64,000 nucleotides of DNA, taken from NCBI GenBank assembly GCA_934167965.1, contig CAKPMJ010000001.1:62001-126000 (forward strand), given 5' to 3'. Position numbers and translations under genes: made by a program. The notes under the pieces are model-generated. The model did not search any database. It was given only the letters and a program-made list of their open reading frames with translations, and was not told the origin of the DNA. Of this stretch, positions 1-8,436 are shown piece after piece; positions within the stretch are counted from its first letter, which is position 1; every line of letters begins with the position of its first letter. Origin of the DNA: an uncultured Clostridia bacterium (GTDB lineage Bacteria; Bacillota; Clostridia; TANB77; CAG-508).

Positions 1-2
1 GT

Positions 3-2045
3 AATTATGTATTCAATAATTTAATTCCTGGAAAATACAAATTGACTTTTAAATATGGCCATGCTGAACTTTTAGAAAATGAAGCCATCAAAACAAATTT
101 GAAATATAATGGATTAGACTATATTGCAAGTTCTGCAGGTGTGGTAAAAAATCAAAAAACAATAACAGAAAAGACAATTACTATTAGTAAATCTGGTGCA
201 ACAGAAATAATGTTGGCAATAGATTGCTCTAACAGCGCATGGAGTACTATATTACCAAATGGACAAAGTAGACTTGAAAAACAAAAAGAAGCTGCAAAAG
301 AATTAATAAATTCTTTATTAGATGAAGAAAACGTATATATAGGAATAGTATGTTTTGCTGGTAATGGTTCTGCATGTAGAGCAATCAGTGAAACAAACAA
401 TAGAGAATTATTAATTCAAACGCTAGATGAAATAAAATCAGGAGGAAAATGCAGTTATGAAGGTCTATCTGGAGGTACAAATATTATAGATGCGTTAAAC
501 AAATCAAACAGCTCTTTTATAAGCAATGATTCAAATAAGTGGATAATATTATTATCAGATGGAGCTCCTACTACAGACGGAAAAGACCAAATATACAATG
601 ATGATACAGATGAAGATTTAATAAAAAAATTAAAAAGCATTGCTTTAAATACACAAAAAGTAATAAAGAATTTATCAAACAAAAATATAAATATATGCTC
701 TTTTATAGTAGATTCAACAGATGAATTAGAAAAGAAAGTGGTTGAAAGTATATTTTCTTATGAAGGAGGAAAAGGATATTTCCACTCATCAGATGAAGAA
801 GCTACTAAAATAATAAAAGAAGATATATTAAAACATATAATAACAAATACAGATGAAAAAGAAAATACAAAAACAAAACCAGAAATAGAGGAATTTGATG
901 GTATTGAAGATAAGGCAAGAAGAGCAGAAGTAAATGGAAAGTACCAAAAGTATAATTATCAGAAAATTAGCAATATAGAGGATTTAATTAACAACTATAA
1001 TTCAACTAAAAATGAACAAGCAAAAAACTTTTTAAATGATACATATATGACTGTAACAGTAAGCCAAAAATATACAATTGATAAATGTTATAAAGAAGAT
1101 AAAAATTATTGGTATTTTAGCTTAAGTGGAAAAAAATCAAAAAAGAAATATAATGAAATAACAAAATCATCGTATACAAATCAGAATTTAGAATTAAGAA
1201 AAAGAGAGCAACTAGATGTAGAGGTAATTATAAAAACAACTGGATATAGATTAAGACTATCAAATGGTACAATATATAAACAACTTATGACTAATGGAGT
1301 AATAGATAAAAATTTACCAAAAGGAAAAATTATAAAAAATTTAAAAGACATTAAAGAAAATATGTATATTGAATCAATAAGAGAACAATTGATGTATGGA
1401 TCACAGATAGATATTGAATATACAATTATATTGAAAAACATATCAGGTGTACCAATTTCAGATGTACAGTTAATAAGCTATTTAACAGATATGTCGGAAA
1501 AAAATGGAGCTATATTAGAATTTGACAGCAATATGAAGATGATAACAAATCAATGCACAAATGCTCAATATGGTTGGAAAAAACATGAAAAAAATTATTT
1601 TATAAATAGTGTTTCAGAAGATACATTAAAAAATATGAATAATAACTATTATATAACTCTAGATACAGCGAACTCATTAGCATTAAGAAACGGAACTATA
1701 GGTGCAAATGGAGAAAGATATATAAAACTTATATTAACAAAGAAATTATCAAATGCAATAAAAAATGATAATACAGATTTTGCAAATTCGGTAGAAATAA
1801 TATCATATTCAAATGAACTAGGAATAAGAATGAGAAAAACATTTAAAGATGGTACAACTATAAATGTAATACCAGGTAACAGTATAGAAGGAGAAAATAG
1901 AAAAGAAACTGATTATTCACAGTCAATGAGGATTCTTGTAATCCCACCAACTGGAAAGAAAACGGATAATTACATTGCTTTAACAATTTTTATTGAATGT
2001 ATGTTAATAGTATTACTCAGAGAATACAGAAAGAGAAAAAAATAA
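3..2045 (+). CDS. VWA-domain surface protein, 5' end outside the window
   Basis: The frame is open from base 3 without a start, so the N-terminus lies upstream; the TTG at 42 is only an internal codon. The first visible residues (LIPGKYKLTFKYG) look like the end of a Cna_B/SdrD-like beta domain. A von Willebrand A domain follows, about residues 65-270 of the visible part. It has the MIDAS motif DCSNS, the Thr of GGTNI and the Asp of LLSDGAPT. The C-terminus has IPPTG, a hydrophobic stretch and the basic tail REYRKRKK. That is the layout of a sortase signal with a variant pentapeptide, or of a plain C-terminal membrane anchor. It is probably a wall- or membrane-anchored adhesin; the ligand is unknown. 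A terminator follows directly. Confidence 0.75.
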   Translation, partial: NYVFNNLIPGKYKLTFKYGHAELLENEAIKTNLKYNGLDYIASSAGVVKNQKTITEKTITISKSGATEIMLAIDCSNSAWSTILPNGQSRLEKQKEAAKELINSLLDEENVYIGIVCFAGNGSACRAISETNNRELLIQTLDEIKSGGKCSYEGLSGGTNIIDALNKSNSSFISNDSNKWIILLSDGAPTTDGKDQIYNDDTDEDLIKKLKSIALNTQKVIKNLSNKNINICSFIVDSTDELEKKVVESIFSYEGGKGYFHSSDEEATKIIKEDILKHIITNTDEKENTKTKPEIEEFDGIEDKARRAEVNGKYQKYNYQKISNIEDLINNYNSTKNEQAKNFLNDTYMTVTVSQKYTIDKCYKEDKNYWYFSLSGKKSKKKYNEITKSSYTNQNLELRKREQLDVEVIIKTTGYRLRLSNGTIYKQLMTNGVIDKNLPKGKIIKNLKDIKENMYIESIREQLMYGSQIDIEYTIILKNISGVPISDVQLISYLTDMSEKNGAILEFDSNMKMITNQCTNAQYGWKKHEKNYFINSVSEDTLKNMNNNYYITLDTANSLALRNGTIGANGERYIKLILTKKLSNAIKNDNTDFANSVEIISYSNELGIRMRKTFKDGTTINVIPGNSIEGENRKETDYSQSMRILVIPPTGKKTDNYIALTIFIECMLIVLLREYRKRKK

Positions 2046-2050
2046 AAAAT

Positions 2051-2087
2051 AGAATTTATGTTATTTTATAACATAAGTTCTATTTTT
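2051..2087 (+). terminator. Rho-independent terminator after the VWA gene
   Basis: AGAA-T-TTATGTTAT pairs with ATAACATAA-G-TTCT across a short loop, followed by a T-rich run. Confidence 0.8.
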
Positions 2088-2122
2088 ATTGTGAAAAATT
2101 AGTAAAAAATTATAAAAAACAG

Positions 2123-2151
2123 TTGATATTTTTTGTGATTTAGGCTAGAAT
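2123..2151 (+). promoter_or_regulatory. Sigma-A promoter for secDF-greA
   Basis: TTGATA, 17 bases, TAGAAT, about 50 bases before the secD-like gene and downstream of the previous terminator. Confidence 0.7.
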
Positions 2152-2200
2152 AGAAAAAGATTAAAAATTGAAGTAAAAACAATAGAAAGGAAGCAAAAAA

Positions 2201-3586
2201 ATGAAGGAAAACAAATTAAAAATAATAATATGCACATTAGTGATAATAAGTATATGTTTAGTATCATTTGTAGGCATATATGTACAAAAATCTAATAGAA
2301 TGGAAAATGTAGTAAAAGATTATAAATTTTCAAAAGACTTTACAGGATATAGACAAGTTGTATTAGAAGTAAGTGATGCATTAGAAGTAACCGATGCAGA
2401 TGGAAAATTAATTGGAAATACTGATCAATATGATGATTCAGCAATAGAATCAAATTCATATAAAAAAACAGATGTAAAGGTAAACAAAGAAGAAAGTTTA
2501 AATAAAGAAAATTACGAGACCGTAAAAAATATATTTGAAAAAAGATTAAAAGCCTTAGGAGTTGAGGATTACAACATAAGTTTAGACAAAGCAGATGGTA
2601 AAATATATATACAAATGCCAGAAGATGAAAATAGTGATAGAGTAGTAAGTAATATAACAGAAACAGGAAAATTTGAAATAAAAGATTCTAAAGAGAACAC
2701 AGTATATATTACAACAAGTAACTTAAAATCTGTAAAATCAATGTACCAATCAACAGAAAGTGGTGTTGCAACTTATGTACAGTTTACTTTAAACAAAGAA
2801 GGAAAAGAAATTTTGAAAAAGCTTACATCAAATGAATATGCTAAAAAAGCAACTTCTTCAGACACAAATACAACTAATGAAACAAATACTGACTCTAATT
2901 CAGAAGAAAGTAAAGAAGAGGAACAAAAAGAACTTAGTGTATACATTAATGGAAGCAATGTGACAACTACAAGTTTTGAAAGTCCTATAGAAGATGGTAT
3001 TATACCTTTAACAATAGGAAAAACATCAACTGATGATGATCAAATTTCAGAAAATTTAAAATCAGCTTCAACAATAGCAGCAACTATAAACAGTGGAGAG
3101 TTACCAGTTGTATATAAAGTAACAAGTAATCAATATTTAAAGAAAGATATTTCAACAAATACAATAAGAAATATAAAAATAGCTGTAGCAATAATAATTG
3201 TGTTATTATTAATATTTATGGTTATAAAAAATAAAGTAAAAGGAATATTGGGAGCAATAAGTTATTTAGGATTTATAGCACTATATTTGTTACTAATTAG
3301 ATATACAAATGTGGAAATATCATTATCAGGAATAATAGCAATAGCTTTAATAGGAATATTAGATTATATTCTAAGTATGAAACTGTTACCAATAGATAAA
3401 AAGGATAAACAATATAAAAACGAATATATTAAATTTATTACAAAAATTATACCAATTTTTGTAATATCAATAGTATTCATATTTATGAAATGGATAGAAG
3501 TTAGTAGCTTTGGAATGCTTACTTTCTGGGGAATCGTTTTAATAATAATATATAATATAATAGTAACAAGAAATTTGGTAGATTAG
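2201..3586 (+). CDS. SecD-like preprotein translocase subunit
   Basis: A 461-residue membrane protein with SecD topology: one N-terminal helix (about 7-27), a large extracellular part (about 30-320), then five helices between about 325 and 455. The extracellular part contains a P1-like segment (ENYETVKNIFEKRLKALGV, then IYIQMPE) that matches how SecD proteins fold around their ferredoxin-like repeats. A low-complexity Ser/Thr/Glu insert lies near residues 220-245. SecDF uses the proton gradient to pull secreted proteins through SecYEG. The SecF-like partner follows 18 bases downstream. The sequence is divergent, so family assignment rests on topology, the P1 motif and the pairing. Confidence 0.7.
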   Translation: MKENKLKIIICTLVIISICLVSFVGIYVQKSNRMENVVKDYKFSKDFTGYRQVVLEVSDALEVTDADGKLIGNTDQYDDSAIESNSYKKTDVKVNKEESLNKENYETVKNIFEKRLKALGVEDYNISLDKADGKIYIQMPEDENSDRVVSNITETGKFEIKDSKENTVYITTSNLKSVKSMYQSTESGVATYVQFTLNKEGKEILKKLTSNEYAKKATSSDTNTTNETNTDSNSEESKEEEQKELSVYINGSNVTTTSFESPIEDGIIPLTIGKTSTDDDQISENLKSASTIAATINSGELPVVYKVTSNQYLKKDISTNTIRNIKIAVAIIIVLLLIFMVIKNKVKGILGAISYLGFIALYLLLIRYTNVEISLSGIIAIALIGILDYILSMKLLPIDKKDKQYKNEYIKFITKIIPIFVISIVFIFMKWIEVSSFGMLTFWGIVLIIIYNIIVTRNLVD

Positions 3587-3604
3587 GCATAAGGAGGAAA
3601 TAAA

Positions 3605-4276
3605 ATGAAGACATTAAATAAAATAATATATATTATATCTTGTTTGATAATTGTTGCAGGAATTATAGTATGGAAAAATAAAGGATTCAATTTAGATTTT
3701 CAATATTCTGCAAGAAAGCAAATAAATATAAGTAACAATACAGGAATTAATAAAGATGATATAAATCAAATAGCTTCAGAGGTATTAGGAAATACTAAAT
3801 ACTCTATAAATGAAGTTGAAATATTCAAAAATTCAGTTACAATAACAGCAGAGGATATCACAGAAGATCAAAGAAATGAAATTGTAAACAAATTTAATGA
3901 AAAATATGGAACAGATATAAAATCAGAAGATATAGATATAACATCAATTCCATTTACAAGAGTACAAGATGCGATGAAACCATTTATATTACCAGGAATA
4001 ATTACTATAGCTATAATAATAGTATATTTCTTAATTAGATTTAGTAAGTTAGGATTTATAAAAATATTACTAAAAACAGTAATAATTCCAATACTTAGTG
4101 AATTAGTATTATTTAGTATCATAGCAATTACAAGAATCCCATTAGGACAAATTGCAGTAGCTTGTGGTATTGGTTTATATGTAATAGTAATTGCAATACT
4201 TACAAGTGTATTTGAAAATCAAAGAGAAAAGAAAATTGCTGAAGAGCAAGAGGATGAGAACAGAAAGGAAGGATAA
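3605..4276 (+). CDS. SecF-like preprotein translocase subunit, short
   Basis: A 223-residue membrane protein with an N-terminal helix (about 7-24), an extracellular domain (about 30-125) and roughly three C-terminal helices. The motif GFNLDFQYSA sits where SecF has GIDF.GG. SecF proteins are normally near 300 residues with six helices, so this one is clearly reduced. It is paired with the SecD-like gene and its stop lies 2 bases before greA. The function is inferred mainly from order and topology. Confidence 0.6.
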   Translation: MKTLNKIIYIISCLIIVAGIIVWKNKGFNLDFQYSARKQINISNNTGINKDDINQIASEVLGNTKYSINEVEIFKNSVTITAEDITEDQRNEIVNKFNEKYGTDIKSEDIDITSIPFTRVQDAMKPFILPGIITIAIIIVYFLIRFSKLGFIKILLKTVIIPILSELVLFSIIAITRIPLGQIAVACGIGLYVIVIAILTSVFENQREKKIAEEQEDENRKEG

Positions 4277-4278
4277 TT

Positions 4279-4755
4279 ATGGAAGAAAAGGAAGTAATAC
4301 TTACACAAGAAGGATATAATAAATTAGAAGAGGAATTGAATTATTTAAAAACAGAAAAAAGAACTGAAATAGCAGAAAGAATAAAAGTGGCTTTAGGATT
4401 TGGAGATTTATCTGAAAATTCAGAATATGATGAGGCAAAATCTGCACAGGCAGAAAATGAAATACAAATAAGTGAATTAGAAGCAAAAATTAGAAATGCC
4501 AAGATTATAGATGCTAAAGAAATAGACACTAAAACAGTCCAAATAGGAAATTTAGTAAAAGTACATGATATAGAATTTGACGAAGATATAGAATATACAA
4601 TAGTTGGCTCAACAGAAGTTAGTTTAGCACAAAATAAGATTTCTAATGAATCACCATTAGGAAAAGCATTACTTGGAGCAAAAAAAGGTGACACTGTTGA
4701 AGTTCATGCTCCAGCTGGAATCATGAAATATAAAATTTTAGGAATAAAAAAATAG
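4279..4755 (+). CDS. greA: Transcription elongation factor GreA
   Basis: At 158 residues it is the standard GreA length. The N-terminal coiled coil (about 1-77) carries the tip motif GDLSENSEYDEAK, whose acidic residues stimulate RNA polymerase to cut backtracked transcripts. The C-terminal FKBP-like domain has the typical ISNESPLGKALLGAKKGD segment. It is last in the secD-secF-greA operon and is followed by a terminator. Confidence 0.97.
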   Translation: MEEKEVILTQEGYNKLEEELNYLKTEKRTEIAERIKVALGFGDLSENSEYDEAKSAQAENEIQISELEAKIRNAKIIDAKEIDTKTVQIGNLVKVHDIEFDEDIEYTIVGSTEVSLAQNKISNESPLGKALLGAKKGDTVEVHAPAGIMKYKILGIKK

Positions 4756-4765
4756 ATTAATTAGG

Positions 4766-4804
4766 TTAGAGATGGTTTGTAAGAATTATCTCTAATTTTC
4801 TTTT
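4766..4804 (+). terminator. Rho-independent terminator after greA
   Basis: TTAGAGAT pairs with ATCTCTAA across a 14-base loop, followed by TTTTCTTTT. Confidence 0.8.
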
Positions 4805-4852
4805 AAGCGAATTTTTTAAAAAGTGATGAATATATTTTCTAGAGGTGTGTTT

Positions 4853-5647
4853 ATGAAAATATTATTTATAGAAAAAATTGACAAGTTTAGTAAAATCGAA
4901 AGTATATTAAATAAAGTTAAATTAAAAGAAAATAAAATAAAAATATACAAAGATATATCAATTACAAATATAAAAAACAAACGAAGAATAATAAATAAAA
5001 TAAAACGAATTTTAATAAAAGAAAAAGTTGATAAAGTAATATTAAGTAAAGAAATAAAGAAAGATAAAGAATTTATAAATTTATTATATAGTAACTCAAT
5101 AAATACAAGTGATGATAGATGGTTATTTAAAATGCTAGCAGATGAAGTGATTGGCAAAGTTATTAAAAATACTAAAAAACAAGAAAGCGAATTACATATA
5201 ACAGTAAATGAATTAAATAATATAAATCAAAATATAATATATAAATTTTCAAAAGAATTCAAAAGAGTTAATATTATAACTAATCATATAGGAAAGTTCA
5301 AGAAAATAGCAGAAGAACTCTATGAAGATGGTATAATAATCACAGTTACAAATAATAAAAGAAAAAGTCTTTCAAAAGCAACTTTAATTTTGAATATAGA
5401 TTTTCCAAAAGAAATATTAAATCAGTTCCAAATATTTGATAAAGCAACAATTATAAACCTAGACGGGAATATGAAAATAAAAAAGAAACGTTTTGAAGGA
5501 AAAATCATAAATGATATCGAAGTAAAGACATTTGAAGATGAAGAATTATTAAAATTTATTGAAGAAAATAACTTAGATAGTTATGATATTAAAGATATTT
5601 GTGAGGTTTTGAATATTGTACCAAAATGTGATATAATACTTACATAA
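4853..5647 (+). CDS. Conserved-looking protein of unknown function
   Basis: I chose the ATG at 4853 because GAGGTG lies 5 bases upstream; the frame is open from a GTG at 4823 that has no site. The product is about 264 residues, basic, very rich in Lys and Ile, with no signal peptide or membrane helix. A central stretch (NIITNHIGKFKKIAEELYEDGIIITVTNN, about 145-175) alternates strands and helices like a Rossmann fold, and the C-terminus IKDICEVLNIVPKCDIILT is compact. I recognise no catalytic motif. The stop lies 20 bases before rlmH. Confidence 0.65.
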   Translation: MKILFIEKIDKFSKIESILNKVKLKENKIKIYKDISITNIKNKRRIINKIKRILIKEKVDKVILSKEIKKDKEFINLLYSNSINTSDDRWLFKMLADEVIGKVIKNTKKQESELHITVNELNNINQNIIYKFSKEFKRVNIITNHIGKFKKIAEELYEDGIIITVTNNKRKSLSKATLILNIDFPKEILNQFQIFDKATIINLDGNMKIKKKRFEGKIINDIEVKTFEDEELLKFIEENNLDSYDIKDICEVLNIVPKCDIILT

Positions 5648-5667
5648 AAGAGTAAGGAGTAAATAAA

Positions 5668-6150
5668 ATGGTTCATATAAATATAATATGTGTTGGAAGA
5701 TTAAAAGAGAAATATTTAAAAGAGGCAATAGATGAATATTCAAAAAGGCTAAGCAAATATTGCGAATTAAACATAATTGAAATAAATGATGAACAATTAC
5801 CAAACAAAATAAATTCAAGTACAATAGAGCAGATAAAGAAAAAAGAATGTGAAAAAATAATGGAGAACATAAAAAACGATACATATGTAATACCATTAGA
5901 TCTTAAAGGAAAACAATTCACATCAGAAGAATTTTCAGGTAAAATAGAGAATATACAAGTACAGGGATATAGTAATATTACATTTATAATTGGTGGAACT
6001 TTAGGATTAACGGAAGAAATAATAAAAAGAGCAAATGAGACTATATGTTTTTCAAAAATGACTTTTCCTCATCAATTAATTAGGGTATTTTTACTAGAGC
6101 AAATTTTTAGGGCTTTTAAAATATCTAAAAATGAAACTTATCATTGGTAA
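5668..6150 (+). CDS. rlmH: 23S rRNA (pseudouridine1915-N3)-methyltransferase RlmH
   Basis: The protein is 160 residues, the family length. It opens with INIICVGRLKEKYLKEA and ends with the diagnostic block MTFPHQLIRVFLLEQIFRAF followed by NETYHW. The SAM-binding knot loop FIIGGTLGL is present. RlmH methylates pseudouridine 1915 in helix 69 of 23S rRNA as part of ribosome maturation. The start has AAGGAG 12 bases upstream. Confidence 0.97.
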   Translation: MVHINIICVGRLKEKYLKEAIDEYSKRLSKYCELNIIEINDEQLPNKINSSTIEQIKKKECEKIMENIKNDTYVIPLDLKGKQFTSEEFSGKIENIQVQGYSNITFIIGGTLGLTEEIIKRANETICFSKMTFPHQLIRVFLLEQIFRAFKISKNETYHW

Positions 6151-6151
6151 C

Positions 6152-6180
6152 TTGTAAATTGTGCAAAACTATGTTATAAT
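6152..6180 (+). promoter_or_regulatory. Promoter with extended -10 for the Cys-rich protein gene
   Basis: TTGTAA, 17 bases, TATAAT, preceded by TGT. It sits just after the rlmH stop. Confidence 0.65.
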
Positions 6181-6223
6181 TACATTGTAATATTTTTTTG
6201 TACCTTTAGAGATTAAAATTATT

Positions 6224-6258
6224 TCGGAGGTGCAAACCTCCGAGTAATACAAGGAGGT
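6224..6258 (+). promoter_or_regulatory. GNRA hairpin whose 3' arm is complementary to the downstream ribosome binding site
   Basis: TCGGAGGT-GCAA-ACCTCCGA (6224-6243) is a perfect 8-bp hairpin with a GCAA tetraloop and no T-run, so it is not a terminator. The ribosome binding site AAGGAGGT (6251-6258) repeats the 5' arm, so ACCTCC can pair either within the hairpin or with the ribosome binding site. That makes a translational switch possible. Confidence 0.55.
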
Positions 6259-6264
6259 TTTACT

Positions 6265-6795
6265 ATGAACAAAAAAGAGTATATAAAAAGTAAAGTTCGC
6301 AATAAGAAGTATATAAATTATGAATTGTGTTCAACTTGTATTAAACCTTGTTGTAAAACATCTGGCTGTGATGCACTTCCATTGGATGTAACACCATTTA
6401 CTCAGGAAAACATTATAAAATTAATTAATAAAGGAATTTATTCAATAACATACACTTTTACGTATGACAGACGAGTAATTCCAGTTTTACGGAGTAGAGA
6501 AATAGATGCAGGTATTTTTAATTTCAGTGATGACCATAAATCATGTTCTTTGCTTGGAGAACATGGATGTACACTTACTGAAGATGAAAGACCATCTCTT
6601 GCACTTTTATTAATTCCAAAAATACATCCATTTTATAATGAATGGAGAAGTTGTAAGTCATTAATAAAGACAAAGGAATTTATAAAAATGTGGGATAAAG
6701 TATCTGATATAATGGAAAATGTTGTAGAATACTATACAGGTGGCAAGGATTTTGAAACATTATTTATGGAATATTGCAAAAACGAAAAAAATTAA
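6265..6795 (+). CDS. Cys-rich putative metal-binding protein
   Basis: A 176-residue soluble protein with an N-terminal cluster CSTCIKPCCKTSGCD (about residues 23-37) and later cysteines in CSLLGEHGC and RSCKS. The spacing resembles YkgJ-type zinc/iron-chelating cluster proteins, but I cannot assign it firmly. Start and ribosome binding site are clear (AAGGAGGT, 6 bases). It has its own promoter and terminator, and the leader hairpin suggests translational control. The function is unknown. Confidence 0.7.
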   Translation: MNKKEYIKSKVRNKKYINYELCSTCIKPCCKTSGCDALPLDVTPFTQENIIKLINKGIYSITYTFTYDRRVIPVLRSREIDAGIFNFSDDHKSCSLLGEHGCTLTEDERPSLALLLIPKIHPFYNEWRSCKSLIKTKEFIKMWDKVSDIMENVVEYYTGGKDFETLFMEYCKNEKN

Positions 6796-6810
6796 AATCT
6801 TTTTTGTTAA

Positions 6811-6850
6811 AATTAAGTTGGCATAATATAAATTGCTAGCTTAATTTTTT
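6811..6850 (+). terminator. Rho-independent terminator
   Basis: AATTAAGTTGGCA pairs with TGCTAGCTTAATT (13 bp with two G-U pairs) across a 10-base loop, followed by TTTT. Confidence 0.8.
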
Positions 6851-6863
6851 ATTATATAAAAAC

Positions 6864-6892
6864 TTGAAATTAAAATATCAATATAGTATAAT
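6864..6892 (+). promoter_or_regulatory. Promoter for the transketolase N-terminal gene
   Basis: TTGAAA, 17 bases, TATAAT, about 20 bases before the gene. Confidence 0.75.
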
Positions 6893-6914
6893 TTTTTTGT
6901 GAGGAGGAAGACAA

Positions 6915-7736
6915 ATGAAAATTGAAAATATAAATGAATTAGAACAAAAGGCAAAAGAGATAAGAAAAGGAATAATAGAAGAAGTATATAATGCAAATTC
7001 AGGGCATCCAGGGGGAGCTTTATCAATAGCAGATATAATGGCAGTATTATATTTTAATGAACTAAATATAGATGAAAATAATCCTAAATGGAAAGATAGA
7101 GATAGGCTAGTTTTATCAAAAGGGCATTGTTCACCTGCATTATATGCTAGTCTAGCGGAAAGAGGATATTTTGATAAAAAAGATTTAAAAACATTTAGAA
7201 AATTAGGTAGTAAATTACAAGGACATCCAGATATGAATAAAGTACCAGGAGTGGATATGACATCAGGATCTTTAGGTCAAGGATTATCTGTTGCGAATGG
7301 AATGGCAATTTCTGCAAAAATGGATAATAAAGATTATAGAGTATATTGTATTTTAGGAGATGGAGAAATAGAAGAGGGGCAAGTTTGGGAGGCAGCTATG
7401 ACATCAAATAAATACAAATTAGATAATTTATGTATTATTGTAGATAATAATAATTTACAAATTGATGGAACCATAGAAGAAGTAATGAGTTCATACCCTA
7501 TAGATAAGAAATTTGAAAGTTTTGGATTTAATGTTGTAAATATAGATGGAAATAATATTGAAGAAATATTAAATGCATTTAAACAAGCAAAAGAGATTAA
7601 AGGAAAACCTACATGTATTGTTGCCAAGACAATTAAAGGAAAAGGTATATCTTTTATGGAAAATCAAGTTGGATGGCATGGAAAGGCACCAAATGAAGAA
7701 CAGTATAATATAGCAATAAAAGAATTAAGTGAATAA
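6915..7736 (+). CDS. Transketolase, N-terminal (TPP-binding) subunit
   Basis: The 273 residues correspond to only the first half of transketolase. The TPP/Mg site is present (GDGEIEEGQVWEA, then VDNNNLQIDG), as are the substrate His motifs SGHPGG and LSKGHCSPALY. In many Firmicutes and archaea transketolase is split into adjacent N- and C-terminal genes. Here a strong terminator follows the stop and the next gene is on the other strand, so the C-terminal half is absent from this locus and from the window. The protein would exchange two-carbon units in the non-oxidative pentose phosphate pathway if a partner exists elsewhere. Confidence 0.9.
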   Translation: MKIENINELEQKAKEIRKGIIEEVYNANSGHPGGALSIADIMAVLYFNELNIDENNPKWKDRDRLVLSKGHCSPALYASLAERGYFDKKDLKTFRKLGSKLQGHPDMNKVPGVDMTSGSLGQGLSVANGMAISAKMDNKDYRVYCILGDGEIEEGQVWEAAMTSNKYKLDNLCIIVDNNNLQIDGTIEEVMSSYPIDKKFESFGFNVVNIDGNNIEEILNAFKQAKEIKGKPTCIVAKTIKGKGISFMENQVGWHGKAPNEEQYNIAIKELSE

Positions 7737-7740
7737 AATA

Positions 7741-7781
7741 AAAAATAGAATGCATTATATAATTTAATGCATTCTATTTTT
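7741..7781. terminator. Bidirectional terminator between convergent genes
   Basis: AAAAATAGAATGCATTA (7741-7757) pairs perfectly with TAATGCATTCTATTTTT (7765-7781) across a 7-base loop. T-runs lie on both strands, so it serves the transketolase gene and the minus-strand exporter gene. Confidence 0.9.
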
Positions 7782-8350
7782 TATTTCTTTTTAGATTTCT
7801 TTTTTAATAGAATAGATGATGTAACAATAATAGCAATAACTGCAACTAATATTATTACTCCAGTCCAACCAAATATCGCAACAAATTTGCTTCCGAGTGA
7901 CATTATAATTCCGGCTACAATAACACCAAGACTTACAGCAATAATGCTTGTCTTAAAATCAAGATTTAAAAAACTAGCAGCTAAAGTTCCAGTCCAAGCA
8001 CCAGTACCAGGAAGAGGTATACCAACAAATATTAGTAAAGCCCAAAAGATTCCTCTATTTCCAGCAGATGCTTTTAATTTTTCTCCACCTTTTTCACCTT
8101 TTTCAAGACACCAAGTAAAGAACTTTCCTATAAATTTTTTATCTTTTCCCCATTCAAGAACTTTTCTTGCAAATAGAAAGATAACAGGAACAGGTAACAT
8201 ATTTCCTATAATTGCTATAGGGTAATATAAGAAAATATTTAATCCCATGCTTTCAGCTATAGGAATAGCTCCTCTTAATTCCACAATAGGAACCATACTA
8301 ATAAAAAATGTTATTATATATTTTACAAATATAGGTAAACTCGATAACAT
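7781..8350 (-). CDS. Small multidrug export protein family membrane protein
   Basis: The 189-residue membrane protein carries MVPIVELRGAIPI near the N-terminus and GIPLPGTGAWTGTLAA in the middle, the two signatures of the small multi-drug export (COG2426) family. There are about five hydrophobic segments and a basic tail KKKSKKK. The transport substrate is not established from sequence. The start has GGAGG 6 bases upstream on the minus strand. A good promoter lies over the 3' end of rimI, so it can be transcribed separately from the tsa genes. Confidence 0.85.
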   Translation of the reverse strand: MLSSLPIFVKYIITFFISMVPIVELRGAIPIAESMGLNIFLYYPIAIIGNMLPVPVIFLFARKVLEWGKDKKFIGKFFTWCLEKGEKGGEKLKASAGNRGIFWALLIFVGIPLPGTGAWTGTLAASFLNLDFKTSIIAVSLGVIVAGIIMSLGSKFVAIFGWTGVIILVAVIAIIVTSSILLKKKSKKK

Positions 8351-8407
8351 AAAACCTCCAATTGAGCATATTTGCTCTAAAAATATTTACTTAAAATAGC
8401 AAGTTAA

Positions 8408-8436
8408 ATTATACAAATATAACTATGAAAAGTCAA
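8408..8436 (-). promoter_or_regulatory. Promoter for the small multidrug export gene
   Basis: On the minus strand: TTGACT (8431-8436), 17 bases, TATAAT (8408-8413). It overlaps the last codons of rimI. Confidence 0.75.

Noticed and set aside
7767..8225. Plus-strand ORF opposite the small multidrug export gene
   Set aside because: Shadow frame; it overlaps the bidirectional terminator, has no ribosome binding site and is composed of antisense codons.
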